Positions 8,232 through 16,804 are shown, numbered from the stretch's first letter. The stretch: DNA of 61,671 bases from an uncultured Dysosmobacter sp. (GCA_947625655.1 CANQPD010000018.1:1-61671), one strand, 5' to 3'. The notes: generated from the sequence alone by a model not told the origin. A program made the numbers and translations.

Positions 8232-9758
8232 ATGTTAATGACTCAGCAGAACACCGATGTAATGGTGTTAAGTGCAGCTCATAGCTTGATGGTATCAGAT
8301 GTGCCAGAAATAGTTATAGATGCTCACTCTCTCTCCGAAAACTTCTATAAGGGCACTGGCAATTTCAGTGAAGACCCTAAGAAGTCACTGGAAAGGTTTG
8401 GTATGTGGGGAGGCACTTTGAATGTCAACCAGTTCATGCCAGAAGTAACTCCAGAAATGTTAAAGCCAAAGGACAGTGACTTTATAGAGCCAATGTTCCG
8501 AATGCTTTCTGCCGCAATAGTGGCAAGGAAGTATAACCCCACTGAGTTTCCAGAAGCAGTACTGAAGGAATCAATGCCCTTATTGGTAGGTCAATCAGTT
8601 AACCTTGACCATGAGACCGATGTAGCTAATGCTATTGGAGCAGTTAAGTCTGTAGAGTGGCAAGAAGCTTATCAGGATGAAAAGACCGGGATAATTATCC
8701 CTGCTGGTATCAACGGTATCATGAAGATAGATGGTCTTTCAAATCCCCGTATAGCTCGTGGTATTCAAATGGACCCTCCGTCAATACATTCTAATTCTGT
8801 AACTGTAGAGTTTGCATGGGAACCTTCTCATGCCTTTGAAGATATACGGGAGTTCTATTCCAAACTTGGTACATATACTGAGAATGGAGAGTTGATTCGT
8901 AGAGTTGTTACCAAGATTATATCTTATAAAGAGACATCTCTGGTATGGCATGGGGCAGACCCGTTTGCCCAGCTTATCAAAAGCGGTAAGTTAAACAGCC
9001 CTGCTTATGCAGGAAGTCAGTACTATTCTTTCTCTGAAGAAAAAGCTGCCGAAGCAAATGACCCAGCAAAGAGGGTATCTATGTTCGACTTCAAGGTTCT
9101 TTCTGAAAAAGAGATAAAGTACAATACCACCCAATCTAATAATGAAAAGGGTGCCGGAAAGGGTAACCACAATAACCAAACAAATAAAACAAACATGGAC
9201 AAAGAATTGCAGCAAGTGCTGGCGAGCCTCTTTGGTGAAAATCTTTTGACCCTTTCTGAAGGTCAGGAAGTTTCGACAGAGCTGGCTCTCACCCAGATTA
9301 AAAACCTGGTACAGCAGAATCAGAGCCTCACTGAGGCCGTGGCTTCCAAAGACACTGAGATTCAGACTCTCAAGGAAGAGAAAGCAAATCTCGAGAAGGA
9401 CGTAGAGTCTTACAAGGAAGCAAAGAAAAACTGGGACGGTCATATCAAATCCTTCCGTGAGGAGACGGTGGCTGCCTACAAGAAAGTTTCCGGCGAGGAG
9501 AACGTAGACCAGAACATCCTGGCACTACTGGAGAACGAAGGAACCACCATGGAGACCCTCAGTGCTCTTCGTAAGACTTATGACGCACAGCTGGAAGACA
9601 AATTCCCGATGCACTGCAATCATTGCGGTTCTCAGGACGTGGGCAGGGCATCTTCTATCAATCTCGAGGGAGAAGATGAGACGAAGAACGGAGACAAATC
9701 CACTCAGGCAGTTGCCCAAGCTCTGGCCGACCGGAAACTCCGAGGAGAAAAGAAATAA
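8232..9758 (+). CDS. Head maturation protease fused to scaffold
   Basis: The N-terminal part (about 1-250) reads as a prohead serine protease. A His in NLDHET (His127) is followed about 60 residues later by Ser in IHSNSV, the spacing seen in phage head proteases. The C-terminal part (322-508) is a Glu/Lys-rich coiled coil typical of scaffolding, with one CNHC motif near its end. A methionine at residue 322 (position 9195) follows an A-rich leader, and codon choice changes there to C/G-ending codons, so the scaffold is probably also made separately. It acts in procapsid assembly. Confidence 0.85.
   Translation: MLMTQQNTDVMVLSAAHSLMVSDVPEIVIDAHSLSENFYKGTGNFSEDPKKSLERFGMWGGTLNVNQFMPEVTPEMLKPKDSDFIEPMFRMLSAAIVARKYNPTEFPEAVLKESMPLLVGQSVNLDHETDVANAIGAVKSVEWQEAYQDEKTGIIIPAGINGIMKIDGLSNPRIARGIQMDPPSIHSNSVTVEFAWEPSHAFEDIREFYSKLGTYTENGELIRRVVTKIISYKETSLVWHGADPFAQLIKSGKLNSPAYAGSQYYSFSEEKAAEANDPAKRVSMFDFKVLSEKEIKYNTTQSNNEKGAGKGNHNNQTNKTNMDKELQQVLASLFGENLLTLSEGQEVSTELALTQIKNLVQQNQSLTEAVASKDTEIQTLKEEKANLEKDVESYKEAKKNWDGHIKSFREETVAAYKKVSGEENVDQNILALLENEGTTMETLSALRKTYDAQLEDKFPMHCNHCGSQDVGRASSINLEGEDETKNGDKSTQAVAQALADRKLRGEKK
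9195..9758 (+). CDS. Scaffold protein from internal in-frame start (predicted)
   Basis: The ATG at 9195 is preceded by an A/C-rich leader of about 25 nt (AATAACCAAACAAATAAAAC) that looks like the leaders of other genes in this phage. It opens a 187-aa product (MDKELQQVLASLFG) equal to the coiled-coil half of the protease-scaffold. Codon use shifts at this point to the pattern of the capsid and sheath genes. Nested scaffold genes of this kind are known in lambda (Nu3 within C). The product is inferred, not shown. Confidence 0.55.
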   Translation: MDKELQQVLASLFGENLLTLSEGQEVSTELALTQIKNLVQQNQSLTEAVASKDTEIQTLKEEKANLEKDVESYKEAKKNWDGHIKSFREETVAAYKKVSGEENVDQNILALLENEGTTMETLSALRKTYDAQLEDKFPMHCNHCGSQDVGRASSINLEGEDETKNGDKSTQAVAQALADRKLRGEKK

Positions 9759-9790
9759 CAGAGAAAGTAACTCAAATTTCAAATTAAATT

Positions 9791-10243
9791 ATGGCAGACT
9801 TACACAAAGTGGGTTCCCGAACCCCGCAGGCTGTGATTTACAAAAGTGAATCGCACAAGCTTCATCAGGCATTCCCGGTAAAGAAAGATGACATCATCGT
9901 TCAGGGCCAGCCAGTAAAACTGAATAATGACGGTACCATTTCTCCGTATACCGGAGCAGAGGAAGAAATCTACATCGGTATCGCTATCGGTTACAGTCAG
10001 TACCCAGCATATCCACCCTCGGCAGCGGGAGTAGAGGTAACAGTTATGGTACAGGGCTATACTGTTATTCACGGTATAGCAAAAGAGGCTATAGCTACTA
10101 CTGGTTATGTACAGACCGACGGTACGTTGGATGACAGCGGTATATATCCCAACTACAAGTTGTCGGCGGAGAATGCCGAGACTCCCTTCCTGGCTATAAA
10201 CACGGCAGAGGAAGGTGAACTGGTACGAATCCTTGCAAAATAA
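9791..10243 (+). CDS. Head decoration or stabilisation protein
   Basis: This 150-aa protein is rich in Gly, Val, Thr and Tyr and is predicted to be all beta. It lies between scaffold and major capsid genes, where many phages encode the capsid decoration protein (lambda D-like position). Its leader ends TTAAATT just before ATG with no Shine-Dalgarno sequence. Codon use matches the highly expressed capsid gene. No unique motif, so the role comes from position, size and composition. Confidence 0.7.
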   Translation: MADLHKVGSRTPQAVIYKSESHKLHQAFPVKKDDIIVQGQPVKLNNDGTISPYTGAEEEIYIGIAIGYSQYPAYPPSAAGVEVTVMVQGYTVIHGIAKEAIATTGYVQTDGTLDDSGIYPNYKLSAENAETPFLAINTAEEGELVRILAK

Positions 10244-10264
10244 CAAGAAAAACACATTTATAAC

Positions 10265-11374
10265 ATGGCAGAAAAAACTTTCACTCGGGACCAGTACTTA
10301 AAGGAGCTTCCCGAAATCGTAAAGAACATGGATGGCTTCCGACAGGGAAGCAACAAGAGTCTCCCGGTAGACATTCATCTGGGTGATATGCTCCAGGAGA
10401 AATATGGCATTACCCAGGAGGATTATTTCAAAGCCGTCGGGTTCAATCCCAAAGTCGACACGATGGAGAATATATACTCCATGCCGAATCCCGAACTTCG
10501 TTGGCTCGTTCCGGAGATTGTCCGTGAGGCAATCTATCTGGGAATGCGAGAAGCACCATTCTATCCCAACATCATCGCATCCGACCAGCCTATCAATGGG
10601 CTGACGGCAATCATGCCGCTCGTCAACATGTCAGACGCTAACCCTGCACGGGTGAACGAGGCTGAGACCATTCCTCTGGGTACCGTATCTTTCGGCCAGA
10701 AGTCGGTCAACCTTTTCAAAATCGGCAAGGGTTTCAAGGTTACCGACGAGGTACGAAGCTACGTATCGATGGACGTAATGGCAATATTCCTTCGTGACTT
10801 CGGTGTTCAGCTGGGTTATGCAATGGATGCTCTGGCCATGGATGTCCTCGTAAAGGGCAACAAGCTGGACGGTTCGGAATCGGCTCCGGTTATCGGCGTA
10901 GGAGATACCATAAAGGGCATCCAGTATCGTGACCTTCTCCGGGTATGGATTCGGGCATCTCGCTTGGGTCGTCAGTTCCGTACCATTATCGGCGGCGAAG
11001 AGCAGGCACTCGACCTTCTCGACCTTCCGGAGTTCAAGCTGCGTTCGTCGGGTACTACCGATGCCCGCCTGAACCTGAAGACCCCGGTTCCCAACTCGGC
11101 AGACTTCTACATTCATGGCGGAACTCCGGCAAACGAGGTTATGCTCGTAGACCCGGCAGCAGCTATGATAAAGCTGACTGCAAAACAGCTGATGCTGGAG
11201 TCGGAACGTATCGTTTCGAATCAGACCGAGGCTATCTATGCTTCGCTGACGACGGGCTTCTCGAAGATGTATCAGGATGCTTCTATCCTCATCGATGCGA
11301 CGAAGGAATTCTCTACCAACGGATTCCCCGACTACATGGATGTCGACAAGTACCTGACCGGTATCATCGAGTAA
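10265..11374 (+). CDS. Major capsid protein (HK97 fold)
   Basis: The 369-aa product directly follows protease-scaffold and decoration genes. It has a helical N-terminal arm (KELPEIVKNMDGF), a central region with repeated Gly/Val strands (IGKGFKVTDEVRSYVSMDV) and an A-domain-like end. There is no cleavable delta domain longer than about 60 residues, in line with a separate scaffold. Codons end mainly in C or G (CTC, TAC, GAG), unlike most neighbours, as expected for the most abundant protein. A GC-rich hairpin follows the stop. Confidence 0.85.
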   Translation: MAEKTFTRDQYLKELPEIVKNMDGFRQGSNKSLPVDIHLGDMLQEKYGITQEDYFKAVGFNPKVDTMENIYSMPNPELRWLVPEIVREAIYLGMREAPFYPNIIASDQPINGLTAIMPLVNMSDANPARVNEAETIPLGTVSFGQKSVNLFKIGKGFKVTDEVRSYVSMDVMAIFLRDFGVQLGYAMDALAMDVLVKGNKLDGSESAPVIGVGDTIKGIQYRDLLRVWIRASRLGRQFRTIIGGEEQALDLLDLPEFKLRSSGTTDARLNLKTPVPNSADFYIHGGTPANEVMLVDPAAAMIKLTAKQLMLESERIVSNQTEAIYASLTTGFSKMYQDASILIDATKEFSTNGFPDYMDVDKYLTGIIE

Positions 11375-11394
11375 CACTCAACAACTCAAACCTG

Positions 11395-11415
11395 GGGGCG
11401 GCTTAATACCGCCCC
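11395..11415 (+). terminator. GC-rich hairpin after the capsid gene
   Basis: GGGGCGG (11395-11401) pairs perfectly with CCGCCCC (11409-11415) over a 7-nt loop. The following bases are TTAAATAATTTAA rather than a pure T-run, so termination is probably partial, or the structure protects the 3' end of capsid mRNA. The next start codon is only 16 nt away, leaving no room for a separate promoter. Confidence 0.65.
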
Positions 11416-11430
11416 TTAAATAATTTAACT

Positions 11431-11856
11431 ATGGCAAGTAAACGATATGTAAAACTGAATCCTAAGGCAAGTATCTTCTATGACCAGGCCTCAAAGATTA
11501 AGGTTCTCCGCAAAGATGTTGTGGAATTAACCGACAAGCAGTTTAATCTGCGGGTTATCAAAGCAGCCCTGGCAAACGGATATCTCATCGAGACAAAGGC
11601 CGAGGAATTCAAGGCACCCAGCTCGAAAGAAAGCTCACCTGCTCCAAAGAAAGAGGTTGACCTGGAAGCAGTTCGGAAGAAGTTCGATGAACTCGTGGAA
11701 GCTGAGGAAGCTCCTGAGAAAATCAAAGAACAGTTCAACACCGAGGAGTTGAAGGCTTTGGCTATCTCCTTGGAGATTGAGCCGGAGGAAGGTGATACCA
11801 AGCTTGACTTGGTAAATGCTATCCTCGATGAGCTGAAGGACGAAGACGACGAGTAA
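11431..11856 (+). CDS. Hypothetical head-region protein (141 aa)
   Basis: The N-terminal 50 residues (MASKRYVKLNPKASIFYDQ) look like a small beta domain. A Ser/Pro/Lys linker follows, then a helical C-terminus (ELKALAISLEIEPEEG) that resembles the SAP/HeH/LEM or Rho-N helix-extended-helix type. The end is acidic (DEDDE). Such short proteins often sit right after the capsid gene. No function is assigned. Confidence 0.65.
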   Translation: MASKRYVKLNPKASIFYDQASKIKVLRKDVVELTDKQFNLRVIKAALANGYLIETKAEEFKAPSSKESSPAPKKEVDLEAVRKKFDELVEAEEAPEKIKEQFNTEELKALAISLEIEPEEGDTKLDLVNAILDELKDEDDE

Positions 11857-11859
11857 ACT

Positions 11860-12723
11860 ATGAAAGAGGTAGATTTTTTATCTACCGTAGTTGGACTCAA
11901 TGCAAGGTTTAGGGGATTCGCTGATGAACTACCCCACGACTTTACAGTAACATGGGTATTTGGTGATGGGAAGACAGAATCACACGTTGGTGTGGTAACT
12001 GCTTCCCATCTTTATGAAGCTTCTGGTGACTACGTGGTCAAGATGACCATAACTAACAACGTCGGAGGAGTTGCATTATCCAAGACTCAGGTTATTGGGG
12101 TTAGTGAAGAGGTAAAGACCCAGTTGCCTGGCAGTATCTACGAGCTGATAGACACTTATATCCCTGAGGATATCTTCGGTAAACTTACGCTTAAAGAGAA
12201 GCAACAGTTTATTGAAAAATGGCAGCTATATATTCAGCCGCTAGTAAATCATGAAGTACCTATAGAGGAATTTAATAATGAGTTGTATTACGAAGCTCTA
12301 GAAAACCAGCTAATTATGGAATTGGCAGCCTATGATTATATGGTAGTGCAGATTTCATTGATGGTTGGTGCCACTGCAGAATCAGTTAAAGAGAGTAACT
12401 CATCCTCTACATCTGAATCCGAGTCTTCAGAGTCAAGCCGGGGTTCAGGTGAGGTTAAGCGAATACAAACAGGTCCAACTGAGGTAGAATTCTTCAACGA
12501 TACTGACTCTGAATCTAAAACCTCATCAAATGTCATAAAAGCAATGCAACCAGGTGGAGTTATTGATATACTTAAACAAAATCTGTGTATGCTTGCTGAA
12601 AGACTTTCCATCTATCTACCCATTTGCCGAACAGTGAAGAAGGTAGTAGTTCCAAAAGTAGTCAACCACCGGAGGCCAGGACCATTAGATGGCCCAGACC
12701 CAGGCTTCCCTGTAAAGAGATAG
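11860..12723 (+). CDS. Neck-region protein with PKD-like domain
   Basis: Residues 14-85 match a PKD (polycystic kidney disease) Ig-like fold: TWVFGDGKTESH, then HLYEASGDYVVKMTITNN. This is the WxFGDG ... HxYxxxGxYxVxxT pattern. Residues 95-170 are helical, with a Ser/Glu-rich disordered stretch after them and a basic Pro-rich end. It lies 3 nt after the previous gene and 3 nt before the next one in the head-to-tail connector region. PKD domains usually mediate protein or polysaccharide contacts at surfaces, so an exposed virion protein is likely. Confidence 0.65.
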   Translation: MKEVDFLSTVVGLNARFRGFADELPHDFTVTWVFGDGKTESHVGVVTASHLYEASGDYVVKMTITNNVGGVALSKTQVIGVSEEVKTQLPGSIYELIDTYIPEDIFGKLTLKEKQQFIEKWQLYIQPLVNHEVPIEEFNNELYYEALENQLIMELAAYDYMVVQISLMVGATAESVKESNSSSTSESESSESSRGSGEVKRIQTGPTEVEFFNDTDSESKTSSNVIKAMQPGGVIDILKQNLCMLAERLSIYLPICRTVKKVVVPKVVNHRRPGPLDGPDPGFPVKR

Positions 12724-12726
12724 GGT

Positions 12727-13323
12727 ATGGCACGGAGGAAAAGGATTACAAAAGGAGTATGGGACCGATACAAGGCCATTGTAAATGACTTTGTTGAAGT
12801 GGATGCAGGTAAACAACCTCTAATCTGGTTAAAGAGATTTGACCAAATTCTGTCCTATGGTGAAGATACTGGTAATAACTACGAACCGTATTTTCTGGAC
12901 GGCTTAATCCAGTATAACTATATAAGAACATGGCCTTCATTAAAAGAGACCGTCTCGGGTGAACTGGACGGTATCAATATCGTGTTATACGTAACCAAAA
13001 GGTCACTGGAAGAGAATGGACATCTAACCAAAGAAGGTTATTGGAACTTTGACTGGGTACAGGATAAGTTCGTAATCAATGGAAAGGTCTATTCACCAAC
13101 TGGTGATACTCAGGTTGCTCAGGCACATGATGAAGCTTTGCTCTTTTTTGTAGTACTGAAGAGAGAAACTCCAGAAGAAACTAAAAAGATACTCTCCTAC
13201 ATGGAGAACATCGATAGGTACGTAGAGTTAACTAAGTACATCCTTGAGTTAAGCGAAATGAATAACTATGAGGATGAAACTACCGTAAAGACTAATACGA
13301 CATTCAAAGTTAAACCCAAATAA
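12727..13323 (+). CDS. Probable head completion or connector protein
   Basis: At 198 aa it lies between the PKD protein and an Ig-like protein, in the stretch between capsid and tail genes where adaptor and stopper proteins are encoded. The sequence has mixed helices and strands with many aromatic residues (WPSLKETV, YWNFDWVQDKF), and no membrane segment. There is no diagnostic motif, so the role is from gene order only. Confidence 0.55.
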   Translation: MARRKRITKGVWDRYKAIVNDFVEVDAGKQPLIWLKRFDQILSYGEDTGNNYEPYFLDGLIQYNYIRTWPSLKETVSGELDGINIVLYVTKRSLEENGHLTKEGYWNFDWVQDKFVINGKVYSPTGDTQVAQAHDEALLFFVVLKRETPEETKKILSYMENIDRYVELTKYILELSEMNNYEDETTVKTNTTFKVKPK

Positions 13324-13328
13324 AAAAA

Positions 13329-13973
13329 ATGGCCGAAGTAAAACCCGAAGTAAAACAGAACGGTATAGTAGTTAATCCATCATCTGGTTCTGGTGATACT
13401 ACTCTTCAGGTAAAAGCCGAAGTTGCCAATCGTGGTAACCGTGTAGTACAGGTTGCTACCTTTGAAGTAGAGGGTACAGGAGTAGCTGAGAAGAAGCAAT
13501 TCATTGCTAATCATGTCCCAGCAGCCGAGTTTATCAGGTTTGATAATACTAACCCGGCAGTAGATAAGGATGGTGGTACGATAACCTTAACCGGTGTATC
13601 AAACACTACCCAAATCACCTTTTCTAAGGGTACGGGAGATATTATCGGGGCTGATGTTGCAGCTATTAAGTTTACGGCAAACGGTGCTGAAGCTACAAGC
13701 GGTGTTGCAATCGCTGGCGACCCAGGTGCTAAAGCCAAGTACATCTTTAGCTTAACTCTGACTGCAGCAGCTAACGAAACCATCAAAGCCCGTACACAAC
13801 AGATTATTGCTACAGCTAAGGGTGGTCAGAAAGCAACTGCTACTCTCAATCAGACTGCAGGTGACCCATTCATCGAAGTTGCACCGACTGAAGTCGATGT
13901 TCCTCAGGATGGTTCGGCAGTACAGGTTATGGTGGACACCAACACTACCTTTACGGTTACTCCCAAGGCATAG
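13329..13973 (+). CDS. Ig-like virion protein with BACON-like C-terminal domain
   Basis: The 214-aa protein is Ala/Thr/Val-rich and all-beta. Two Ig-like parts can be seen. The second (residues 165-214) has the pattern of a BACON domain: ATLNQTAGDPFIEVAPTEVD, then VPQDGSAVQVMVDTNTTFTV. BACON domains are Bacteroidota-typical and are thought to bind glycans or mucin. Phages of gut bacteria often show Ig-like domains on the head or tail to stay in mucus, which is the inferred role here. A stem-loop follows the gene. Confidence 0.65.
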   Translation: MAEVKPEVKQNGIVVNPSSGSGDTTLQVKAEVANRGNRVVQVATFEVEGTGVAEKKQFIANHVPAAEFIRFDNTNPAVDKDGGTITLTGVSNTTQITFSKGTGDIIGADVAAIKFTANGAEATSGVAIAGDPGAKAKYIFSLTLTAAANETIKARTQQIIATAKGGQKATATLNQTAGDPFIEVAPTEVDVPQDGSAVQVMVDTNTTFTVTPKA

Positions 13974-13989
13974 GACCAAGGGATTTTGG

Positions 13990-14017
13990 TATAGAGGGAT
14001 GGGATATTCCCTCTATA
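13990..14017 (+). terminator. Stem-loop after the Ig-like gene
   Basis: TATAGAGGGA (13990-13999) pairs perfectly with TCCCTCTATA (14008-14017) over an 8-nt loop. There is no T-run, so it is a weak terminator or an mRNA-stabilising end. The next gene starts 23 nt later. Confidence 0.55.
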
Positions 14018-14039
14018 TCCCTAATTTAATAATCAGAGT

Positions 14040-14327
14040 ATGGCAAAAGTTAGTATACCATGGGATGACGGCTCCGGAGATAATTTTTATATTGATTATA
14101 CCGGAATAGAAGGAAGTTCTGAATCCCTGATAACTTCAGACACAAACCTTACTGGAGTAGAGAGAAGGAAGACTTTGGTATTTAGGACTACAACTACCGG
14201 AGTAACAACTGCCCAACAAGCTGAGGCTTATCTCACTGTAGTTCAGATGACTGATAGTTTAATTGTAGCCACATTCTCCAATATCGTATCTCTTTATGAC
14301 GATGTTAGGGCTGGATATAAGCAATAG
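14040..14327 (+). CDS. Hypothetical small virion-region protein (95 aa)
   Basis: Unrecognised. It is acidic, Thr-rich and beta-predicted, beginning MAKVSIPWDDGSGDNFYI. Its setting between an Ig-like protein and a long fibre-like protein suggests a small structural or attachment component. No membrane segment or cysteines are present. Confidence 0.6.
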   Translation: MAKVSIPWDDGSGDNFYIDYTGIEGSSESLITSDTNLTGVERRKTLVFRTTTTGVTTAQQAEAYLTVVQMTDSLIVATFSNIVSLYDDVRAGYKQ

Positions 14328-14363
14328 AATACAAGACGAAAGTAAACAATAAATATAAATATC

Positions 14364-15515
14364 ATGGCAGAATTTCATGAAATAGGTAGTTCTCAGTTTA
14401 CTGAGGTAACTCCCACTGGTACCGAACAAATTCAGATATCAGCCACACAGAAAACTACCTTGCAGAAGATAGCCAACCTTTTCAAAGGTAAGGCTGACCC
14501 TAATAGTTTAGTAATAACTGATTTTAATGATTCAGCCCCCTTTTCTGATGGTACTCAAGATACTAAGGTAAAGTTCTTCGTGGCTAATGCTGCTACTGTA
14601 GTAAATGGACCATCTAATACAGGCATAACTTCTGGTAGTTATTACGGTATAGCCATAACTTCTGGTTTAATGCCTACTATGGGACGAGTAGAATATTTAC
14701 TATGGGTACAAGGCAAGAAAACCTTATTCCGTGGATATAAAGTGTATGTGGGTGGTGCAGTAAGTGCCGGTTCTGGTTGGGAAGAGGTAAGCGGTGGTAG
14801 AAGCCTATCAGACTTAAGGATATCGGATTGGTCAGATATAACCAAGTATGGTGATGTCCAAGACCCTTATATCCAAGACGGTGATACTCTAGTAGGTGCT
14901 CTAAGGAAGTTACAATGGATGGCAGGTAATAATACTGTTAAAACCTTTGGAGATTCTTCTGGAATAGGTATGATATGGTGGGACGGTGATACTCAGAGTG
15001 ACTTATTTACTGCATTCTATTTCATGATAGAAACTAGTGAGATATATTTCCTATTCGAGGGTACTTTTAGCGATTTAGGTGACCAAGCTACAGAAGACCA
15101 AATCATTGGCTACATTAAAAACAAGGGTAGTGTGGTATATATAGGTACAACCTCTTTGATAAATTATACATCTGGTACAACCACAGTTAGGAATCTAAGA
15201 GGTAAAGAGTCTCTTTGGTATACTGGTTCAGAGAATCCCACATTGACCATAGTAGAATCCAGTTTCAATGACTTAGCCCCAACAGCTTCATTTATATGTG
15301 CATATAATATAACCCCTATATTTGATACTCAAAGTTCTATTACACCTAGTAAACCTAGTAAACAAAAAGGAGATATTATAAGTGTGAGTATGATACACAT
15401 GCACCAGAATGCAGCCGATGTAGCACCTATCTCCGGTTATAAGGTGTACACCATACTCTGCCAAGTAGTGGGAAGTGTAAAACATTTCTTTATAAATGTG
15501 GCTCCATACAACTAA
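14364..15515 (+). CDS. Fibre-like structural protein (383 aa)
   Basis: The N-terminus (MAEFHEIGSSQFTEVTPTG) resembles an attachment domain. The middle is Gly/Ser/Thr/Tyr-rich with repeated aromatic strands, as in fibre shafts and heads (SWEEVSGGRS-type segments and many Trp). It lies between neck genes and tail-completion genes, so a head or collar fibre is possible, but no collagen-like or pectate-lyase repeat is visible. The assignment is by composition and position. Confidence 0.55.
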   Translation: MAEFHEIGSSQFTEVTPTGTEQIQISATQKTTLQKIANLFKGKADPNSLVITDFNDSAPFSDGTQDTKVKFFVANAATVVNGPSNTGITSGSYYGIAITSGLMPTMGRVEYLLWVQGKKTLFRGYKVYVGGAVSAGSGWEEVSGGRSLSDLRISDWSDITKYGDVQDPYIQDGDTLVGALRKLQWMAGNNTVKTFGDSSGIGMIWWDGDTQSDLFTAFYFMIETSEIYFLFEGTFSDLGDQATEDQIIGYIKNKGSVVYIGTTSLINYTSGTTTVRNLRGKESLWYTGSENPTLTIVESSFNDLAPTASFICAYNITPIFDTQSSITPSKPSKQKGDIISVSMIHMHQNAADVAPISGYKVYTILCQVVGSVKHFFINVAPYN

Positions 15516-15526
15516 AACTATAAACC

Positions 15527-15718
15527 ATGAACATTACAAAACTTGGATGGCTATACATTTCCTTGGCCATAGCTTCAGTAATTATCTTCTCCTGCATTTG
15601 GAGATGGTTGGACAATGGGTTGGTAGCTTTCTTGCTCATCTTATACCCGATAGTGTATTTCATTGCCGGTTATTTTGTTCACTATCTCAAAGTAAAGGCA
15701 TCTCTTAAGAAAGAATAG
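15527..15718 (+). CDS. Small two-helix membrane protein (63 aa)
   Basis: Two transmembrane segments (residues 7-25 and 31-54) are followed by a short positively charged tail (KVKASLKKE). The size, topology and basic C-terminus fit a class II holin, although its place amid neck genes is unusual. The start ATG follows the A-rich leader ACTATAAACC. A longer overlapping frame from 15496 is rejected because this frame has the coherent membrane pattern. Confidence 0.6.
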   Translation: MNITKLGWLYISLAIASVIIFSCIWRWLDNGLVAFLLILYPIVYFIAGYFVHYLKVKASLKKE

Positions 15719-15721
15719 GCA

Positions 15722-16234
15722 ATGTCCAGTATCTTAAAAGAACACCAACATAAAACTAAGTTTGGTAAGTTCCTGCACACTCTGGTACATATTCTTTTGT
15801 ACATTTGGCAACTACCTCAAAACCTTGCCGGACTTATCTACAAGATAATTCTTAAAGGGGAGAAAAGAATCCTAAAACAAAGAAGCACTGCTTTTTATGT
15901 GGCTCCCACAATGAATGGCGGTGTAAGTTTGGGAAACTATATCTTCCTTTCGGAGAAATCTGGATTAAAAGAGCCGGTATATGACCATGAGTTTGGTCAT
16001 TGTATACAATCCCGAATATTAGGTCCATTATATTTACCTACAGTGGGTCTATGTAGTGGGTTACACTGTATGTTCCATAACAGTGCTAATAACTATTACG
16101 ACTTCTGGACTGAAAAATGGGCAAACAAGCTCGGGGGAATAGAAGGTTATACGGGTGAGTTCCATTATCATAAGGACGGCATCATAAGGACTGCTTACTC
16201 TGAACTGAAAGCTTTTTACGATAAACATTTCTAA
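15722..16234 (+). CDS. HExxH zinc-metallopeptidase-like protein
   Basis: The HEFGH motif at residues 89-93 is a classic zinc-peptidase site (HExxH). A Trp-Thr-Glu-Lys segment around Glu131 (FWTEKWANKLGG) could provide the third ligand, as in gluzincins. A hydrophobic stretch at residues 18-45 may be a membrane anchor. The gene follows a two-helix membrane protein gene by 3 nt, so the two may act together in the envelope. The substrate is unknown. It could be a peptidoglycan or membrane-protein peptidase, or a structural relic. Confidence 0.65.
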   Translation: MSSILKEHQHKTKFGKFLHTLVHILLYIWQLPQNLAGLIYKIILKGEKRILKQRSTAFYVAPTMNGGVSLGNYIFLSEKSGLKEPVYDHEFGHCIQSRILGPLYLPTVGLCSGLHCMFHNSANNYYDFWTEKWANKLGGIEGYTGEFHYHKDGIIRTAYSELKAFYDKHF

Positions 16235-16237
16235 TGA

Positions 16238-16804
16238 ATGGCAAGGAAGGTCAATATCACACTTCCCAAAGTATCTGACCTTGTACTTCAGGTAAAGCTA
16301 AATGGTGAATGGCAAAAGGTAGAAGCCTTGGTCAGTAATCTCGGGCCAAGTATGCAAAGGGGATATGATAAAGCCGTGGGTATATTCTCTCGAAACCTCC
16401 TTGCAATCGTAAAGAAGTCATTAACTTTGGGTATACCACCTATGGGTGGAGGAGTAACTTGGCAACCGCTATCTCCAGCTACTATTGAAAGGTGGGGACA
16501 ACACCCTATTTATAACCTGACTGGCCTTTATTCGAGGTCAGTTGGGTTATATAGGTATAAATCGAGGGTTTTAATAGGATTACCAATCGGAACCAGACGC
16601 TCTTCTCAGAAGAAGCTAACACTAAACCAACTAGCCATGATGTTGGAATTCGGTTCCAGCGATGGTAGGATTCCACCCCGGCCCGTATGGGCACCATCTC
16701 TTAAAGCCGCTGGTGGTAAGAATAAGCTCAAGCAACTTATCCTAACGGAGATACGTAAAGAACTTCAAAAGTATGGTGTAAGACCCAATCAAGTAAAATG
16801 GTAA
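16238..16804 (+). CDS. Tail completion / virion morphogenesis protein (Mu gpG-like)
   Basis: The central segment WQPLSPATIERWGQHPIYNL and then NLTGLYSRSV is typical of phage virion morphogenesis proteins (Mu gpG / HK97 gp10 type). The late motif MLEFGSSDGRIPPRPVWAP also fits: these proteins end with an R-P-R/P-F/W segment. The 188-aa size fits. Such proteins join head and tail. It overlaps the next gene by 7 nt, so the two are coupled. Confidence 0.75.
   Translation: MARKVNITLPKVSDLVLQVKLNGEWQKVEALVSNLGPSMQRGYDKAVGIFSRNLLAIVKKSLTLGIPPMGGGVTWQPLSPATIERWGQHPIYNLTGLYSRSVGLYRYKSRVLIGLPIGTRRSSQKKLTLNQLAMMLEFGSSDGRIPPRPVWAPSLKAAGGKNKLKQLILTEIRKELQKYGVRPNQVKW

Noticed and set aside
15496..15708. 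70-codon frame overlapping the small membrane protein gene
   Set aside because: The frame at 15527 has coherent membrane helices and a normal leader; this one overlaps it in another frame and does not.
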